64,000 nucleotides of DNA from Lepeophtheirus salmonis (lineage: Eukaryota; Arthropoda; Copepoda; Siphonostomatoida; Caligidae): contig NC_052136.2 of NCBI RefSeq assembly GCF_016086655.4, positions 17,794,001 through 17,858,000 on the forward strand. The letters run 5' to 3'. The translations under genes and the position numbers were made by a program. Shown here in pieces: positions 59,633 to 64,000 of the stretch. Position 1 is the first letter of the stretch; every line of letters starts with the position of its first letter. The notes beneath the pieces were generated by a model. That model was not told the DNA's origin and did no database searches. It worked only from the letters and a program-made list of their open reading frames with translations.

Positions 59633-60290
59633 TCAAAGAAAATGTGTAGCGTACCTTGCAGCAGCGGCTATAACTATAGATCTTATATAATTAAGATTAA
59701 CAACCCGATATACAGTAATGTTCTGTGCTATAAATGACTTATAATAGCTAAGAGACGCGTTTATTACCTTTTGTTCTTGAGAAATTTCAGTTCTTCGATA
59801 GGAAACAAAACCGAATATATCCTTTAATAGCCTCTTCTTTATAGTTCTCGATAAATATTTGATTAAGCACAATAGACTGCTTAATTATTTAAAGAAGTGG
59901 ACATTCAATAAAAGCGTGGAATATATTATTAAAAATTCGTCTATAGTCTTTGTAAGGACTTGAATGCTTTAACTGCTTTGTCGTTATCAAGAATTGATCC
60001 GTAAATTTCCTCTCTTCATTTATCTTCAAAGAGTGTTTAATTTTCCTTTCCCAGTATTTATCAAGGTTGTGAATAGATATAAAATGAACGAGTATTTCCT
60101 TAGCCTCTTTGGAAAGATAAATAATATTTACCAATTTTAGGCACCAAGGAGTTATTGGAAGATGATATGCAGGCATTCCTTGTGAAAGGAAGAAGAATTT
60201 ACCTGTATCAAAAATTGGGTTGCGTTTTAGGTAATGGAGAGTAAGTACGTTTTCGTCCGTAGGAATTTTTTCAAGCTCCCTTGGTCTCAA
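59633..60290 (-). pseudogene. LINE ORF2 C-terminal tail
   Basis: A 133-codon minus frame (60290-59889) reads RPRELEKIPTDENVLTLHYL and ends IFNNIFHAFIECPLL. In the adjacent frame, RLLKDIFGFVSYRR and INASLSYYKSFIAQNI follow down to 59633. The order 'H.F.ECP', then 'DI.FG', then a final helix resembles the region after the reverse transcriptase in L1-type LINEs. The middle of 'C-x..-H.F.ECP' is partly eroded. No RT or endonuclease is present, consistent with 5' truncation. Possibly the same family as 36.0-40.3 kb, but no overlap exists to prove it. Confidence 0.5.
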
Positions 60291-61161
60291 AGATTCCTAA
60301 AAATAGGTTTTTGTTCAGGTTTTTGGCGAATTATGTCGATCGTGGGATTTGAATGAAAACAACAAGTATTTTCCCTGGTGATTATTTGAGCGGCTGCTCA
60401 TTCGTTTGATAGATAGATAATGCGATTATTTGAAAGATCAGTGGCAAAATTAAATAATTAAAAGCATTAGAAGCCTATAAATTTTTTTTCCCTTCCTGGT
60501 GATGCTTAGCAATTATATCTTAAAAAATCGAAAGATAGATTTGAGATAAAACCTTTGCTACTAATGTGCAACTTTTTAAACATTATAGGAATTTCTGAGA
60601 TTTTTGAAGAAGAAATGAGGAAAAAAATTGTCATAGAAGGAAATTCCCACTACTTCTAATGGAATAAAAATCAAATCGAAAGTCCGTAAGTGGTGTCTCC
60701 AATGGAGGAGATTTAATCTTCAAAAGAGAATTGATTTAAATAATACCAAATTAATTCCTCAGATTATATAAATTACTATTCCTGTCCCTTCCATAGGTGG
60801 GGAGTCATTAATGGAGGAAGATAAATTGCTTGGTACATTGTTGGATAAACGCTACATCCCCGCCCTAAAGAGACCATGGTCTTAATTAGGAGGATGACTT
60901 GTCTTAGTAGCTAATGTTTTAACTAAAATTTATCTCAAAATTTTTAAAGATATAATTGCTAAGCCTCACCCATTTGTTGTTTTAGACCGTTCCAGATCGA
61001 ACTACTTTAAAAACTGAATTAGTTCAATCCACTAAAAATAATAAAATTCTCAGACTGGTCAAAGTTTTTCAGACTGAACCACAATACTATTATGGATAGT
61101 GTTATAACAAGGGGCGTTTCTAGCTTCACCATTTTGGAGGAAGAGGGGCTAGTCCGTATTT
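60291..61161. other. No gene apart from a foldback repeat
   Basis: See the inverted repeat at 60497-60970. No coding frames supported. Confidence 0.4.
60497..60970. mobile_element. Inverted-repeat element, ~70-bp arms
   Basis: The left arm 'gatgcttagcaattatatct' (60501) continues to 'gataaaacctttgctactaa'. The right arm (about 60897-60967) is its complement, 'agatataattgctaagcctc' preceded by 'atttatctcaaaat'. Mismatches are moderate. The centre (about 320 bp) is noncoding. Likely a small nonautonomous element. Confidence 0.6.
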
Positions 61162-61253
61162 TTAAGCGTGCGAGGATACGATTGTACAACTTGCTAGTAC
61201 TGGAATTACAACTTGTACTAGTAGATTGTATAATTGTATCCTCGCACGCTTAA
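61162..61253. repeat. Long hairpin, ~38-bp arms
   Basis: TTAAGCGTGCGAGGATAC at 61162 is matched by GTATCCTCGCACGCTTAA ending 61253: the outer 18 bp are perfect, and the pairing continues inward with mismatches through 'attgtacaa' / 'ttgtacta'. The total length of 92 bp with a short loop resembles a small foldback element or a hairpin-RNA precursor. 'cctcgcacgct' also occurs alone at about 1092. Confidence 0.75.
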
Positions 61254-61821
61254 GAATTATGACATTTTCAATTCTCTAGTAGTTTAAAGATTGATCTGGA
61301 TTTGCAGCACTTTCCACATCTAACATCATTAGCAAAAAAACAACGATAAAGTAACCCAATAGATTTAAAAAAATGCTATTTATATGCCTATAAAGTACTA
61401 AGGGTAGTACGTGGCATGGCTCCGATTTATTAGGCGTCAACATACAGACAATTTTGCTTTACAAATATGGAAGATAACTCCCAAACAGCTCCTAGGTGTT
61501 AATTTACGTTTGTCCGTAGCACATTCAAACATAGTTACTCAATATTTAAATGTTCTTCCTCAAAAATAATAAAATGATATTAACAGCTTGAAATGTATTA
61601 TACATTTGATTTGATGAAACAGGACGTAAACTTTTGCTAAACCTCATCTAAAGTCATATTCATTTTTTTTTAAATTTTATATAAGTAGCAAAATGTGGAC
61701 TATTAATTAATGTTTATATTCTCATTGCTATGAGAACGATTAGTGATTATTTTTGATATTCTGTTTCCACAGTCTTTTTACATAAACAAACTTTACCAAC
61801 CATTTAGTCATTTCATCATCA
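61254..61821. other. No gene seen
   Basis: Nothing supported. Confidence 0.4.
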
Positions 61822-62270
61822 TGAACGAACAACAAGCCAAAAGGCAACGCATCTCAGATCTCCTAGATACTGGAGTTGATGTGATGAAGATTACGAACAT
61901 TGTTAAGTGTTCTAGGAGCCTGGTGTTCAAGTTAGTCAAGATGAAAAAAAAAAAAAAAAATGGAGAAAACCTTTCCAGGATGTCAGGAAGTAGAGGGTAT
62001 AATTTACGAAGTTACTGTTAAGTTTGGAGAAGAAAATTTAGGAGAATCCTACTAAGTCGATGAATCGCATAACCAACGACTTCTTTGGCTCTTGGATCCT
62101 TCAGGAGGTCTACAGAGTAAAACTTGAAATTAGTTTCTTTCACGAGGACCCCACGCCACATTCTCACAGAGGACATGAAACCCAAGAGGCTCGAAAGATA
62201 CAAGAAAATCCTTCCATAGATCAAGGCATACCATCAATTAATTTGAAATTTTACAGGATCAATGTGTGAA
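61822..62270 (+). pseudogene. Tc1/mariner transposase, N-terminal fragment, second lineage
   Basis: From ATG 61822: NEQQAKRQRISDLLDTGVDV, then MKITNIVKCSRSLVFKLVKM, an N-terminal helix-turn-helix with the recognition helix 'CSRSLVFK'. It continues through a poly-Lys run (A17 at about 61944-61960) to SRMSGSRG. Later frames preserve NPTKSM and MKPKRLERYKKILP (about 62175-62215), the positions expected for the linker before the catalytic domain. The catalytic Asp blocks are absent. The lineage differs from the flanking copies at 58 and 63 kb. Confidence 0.65.
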
Positions 62271-62944
62271 GATTACATAACAGTTTTTTTTTGATATCCT
62301 AGGTTGAGGTACTAAAGAATTTTTGCAACTTAACCGTTAAGTGTCTGACCATTTGGAACGTCCAACAATACGTATGCTATTATTTCTTAGTTTTTTTTCT
62401 TCTTCAAACATCCAAAGATACATTTATACTTATAGATACACTTTGCTTTATTAATATAAATATCAATGTACCGATCGTACAACTATATAAGTTAAAAAAA
62501 GAGTCCTTTGTATAGGTAATTGTAGATCTACGAAAAAAGAAAATACCCAAAAACTTTAGAAAAGAGAGAAAATTCAATTTATTCCAAGTGGGAATTTAAA
62601 ACAAAATATAATGGTTCATTAAAAAAAAAAGTAGACAATAAGGAAAGCTGATATTACATTTTCAGCCAATAAAAATTTAATTATCCGGTTATATGTGTAT
62701 GTATAGTATTATGTAGAGAAAAAGAGAGAACAGCATTTATAGAACCAAAGCGTCCAAGATTATATATACATATATTTAATGTCTTAATACCCCCCTCCCT
62801 TCGGATATTACATCTAAATGACAACATAAATTTCTTTCAAATTATATCTATTTGTATTATATATACATATACGAGTACACTGCAAATTCAGAGGTCTTCA
62901 GTTCTTTGTATTTTCTAGGTATAATATCCCTTCAAGGGGGTATA
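62271..62944. other. No gene seen
   Basis: AT-rich, nothing supported. Confidence 0.4.
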
Positions 62945-63865
62945 CAGGGTGTCCACGATGAATTGGAACGATCTTAAAATTCAACCTGCTTGATAAAAAT
63001 GGAATTTGGAGTGTATTTGTTCATATGAAAAAGTTAGACATGATATTAAACAATAAATTTATTCAACATGTCCTCCCTCAGCAGCCACCATCTTCTCCAT
63101 CCTGCCCCTAAAGGATTTGCATCCCCTGATGACTTCCGCGGAATCGATAACATTCCACTCCCTCGTAATGGAGCCCGGGAACTTTGTGGTGAAGACTGCA
63201 GCGACCTCTTCTCTCTCCTTGGCAAGCCACCTGTCATTCTGGACGTTGTAGCTTCTGTCGACAGTGCAGCTCTTCTCGTCGGAGAAAAAGATGATTCTTC
63301 CTCCATGGCTCTTCAGGTCATTGAGGAGACACTTACCCTTGGTGAGCCTGGTAGCCTTCATGGATGCCGTGAGGATGTGTTGTTTGGCCATTCGGTATGA
63401 CCTGTAGCCGAGGTCCTCATTCACAGCATTGGAGACCAACTGCTTGCTCACTCCACGGTTCTTGGCCAACCTAAACAAGGAAGTCCCCGGCGAAGCCTTG
63501 ATGGACTTTTGCAGGCCTTCAAGTAAGCGGGGAGTGCGGATTCGGTGACTTCTCATGTTGTGAGCCTTGCGGCAGACCTTCCCCTCAAACCTCCCAGGCA
63601 TTGAAGACCCGGTACACCGTGATCTTGGGGGTAGTTAAGAAGCTTGTAGATAGCAGAGGGCTTGTGTCCCGCGCGAGCCAATTCGAGGATGGCGTCTCTC
63701 TTTGCTTGTTCCATGATGACTATTGTTTGTTGTCAAAACAATTGTGGTGGAAGTTATAGTGTATTGTTCACGCAACCTTTTATATTAGTATGATTTAACC
63801 CCGAATATCCACATTATGGATCTGGATGAAGTTTAAAGTAGTTTCAATTTATTGTGGACACCCTG
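62945..63865 (-). mobile_element. mariner-family deletion derivative, copy 2 (921 bp)
   Basis: Both ends begin CAGGGTGTCCAC... in inverted orientation (one or two differences between arms) and are flanked by TA on both sides (62943-62944 and 63866-63867), the expected target duplication. The body is nearly the same as copy 1, with the same internal deletion junction. The intact TA duplication shows this is a complete insertion. Confidence 0.92.
63059..63714 (-). pseudogene. Truncated mariner transposase, copy 2
   Basis: Start codon at 63712-63714 (MEQAKRDAILELARAGHKPS). Frame is lost at a run of five G (63627-63631 plus strand; copy 1 has four) and restored by an extra T about 40 bp later, so residues about 30-43 are scrambled. 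From there an open frame of roughly 178 codons runs to 63059: a second helix-turn-helix (TSLFRLAKNRGVSKQLVSNA), DLGYRSYRMAK, SHGGRIIFFSDEKSCTVD with the first catalytic Asp, then FTTKFPGSI joined in frame to TREW and CKSFRGRMEKMVAAEGGHVE. The catalytic blocks two and three are missing, as in copy 1, but the 20-bp segment lost from copy 1 is present. If the first shift is an error, the product would be a DNA-binding protein without catalytic ability. Confidence 0.9.
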
Positions 63866-63867
63866 TA

Positions 63868-64000
63868 TTCTTGAATTCAAATGATTCTCTTTACTATTGT
63901 TATATAAGAGTATGTACGTAAATTTAAACACATTTGAATTCTTTAAATCATCTAGAAAAAGGAATTTAGAAATGTATTACTTTGACCTCTCAAATTTTAA
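63868..64000. other. Window end, nothing seen
   Basis: AT-rich flank of the mariner insertion. Confidence 0.4.

Noticed and set aside
63068..63400. 110-codon plus-strand frame, and the similar one at 58295-58501
   Set aside because: Antisense shadows of the mariner transposase.
1..64000. CRISPR arrays, operons, riboswitches or other prokaryotic systems
   Set aside because: Intron structure, poly(A)-type signals, eukaryotic transposon families and lack of dense genes all point to an animal nuclear genome; the regular 98-bp repeats lie in a MITE and have no spacers.

Overview
The window looks like accessory, repeat-dominated DNA from an AT-rich invertebrate nuclear genome. The best guess is a copepod, possibly a salmon-louse-like species. 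That guess rests on recalled resemblance of the mariner proteins and was not tested by a search. There are no operons, ribosome binding sites or prokaryotic genes. Short introns of the metazoan GT-AG type are visible. Almost everything recognisable is a transposable element, and every element with coding sequence carries frameshifts, stops or deletions.

Layout. 0-6.2 kb: a broken BED-finger (CGGBP1/hAT-like) gene, three copies of one MITE family (MITE-A) built around a 98-bp tandem unit, and a 1.9-kb element with short inverted termini that holds one copy of a 1.3-kb dispersed repeat. 7.2-10.5 kb: a nearly complete ZMYM1-like hAT transposase on the minus strand (about 940 codons, one intron, two frameshifts), with an inverted fragment of its own 5' end beyond the start. 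12.5-16.5 kb: a 3.9-kb unit bounded by inverted repeats of about 300 bp, holding a relic with an unnamed 'FDTTSSN...CRHH' domain. 21.9-24.7 kb: a mariner 3' fragment, a Helitron-like element with a good 3' hairpin and CTAG end, and a LINE tail with RNase H. 26-34 kb: degraded Helitrons, a TIR element and an inverted-repeat pair. 36-40.4 kb: a LINE split by an inserted BED-hAT in the opposite orientation. 40.9-46.5 kb: another mariner fragment, foldback and hAT-like termini, and a long decayed unknown protein. 47.4-48.9 kb: the only places that look like host-gene exons (two spliced exons with a poly(A) signal; a candidate two-exon gene overlapping the second copy of the 1.3-kb repeat). 50.4-53.0 kb: a second Helitron with a P-element-like (THAP9-like) relic inserted. 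58.2-63.9 kb: two copies of an internally deleted mariner flanking a LINE tail, a foldback repeat and a Tc1/mariner relic.

The genes do not form a pathway; the interactions are structural (element inside element). The most interesting biology is the pair of mariner copies. They share the same in-frame internal deletion, which keeps the DNA-binding half and first catalytic Asp but removes the rest of the catalytic core. That suggests a mobilised deletion derivative, and possibly a family of repressor-like truncated transposases. All function calls come from motif recognition by eye. No database search was possible, and boundaries without a clear terminus are approximate.
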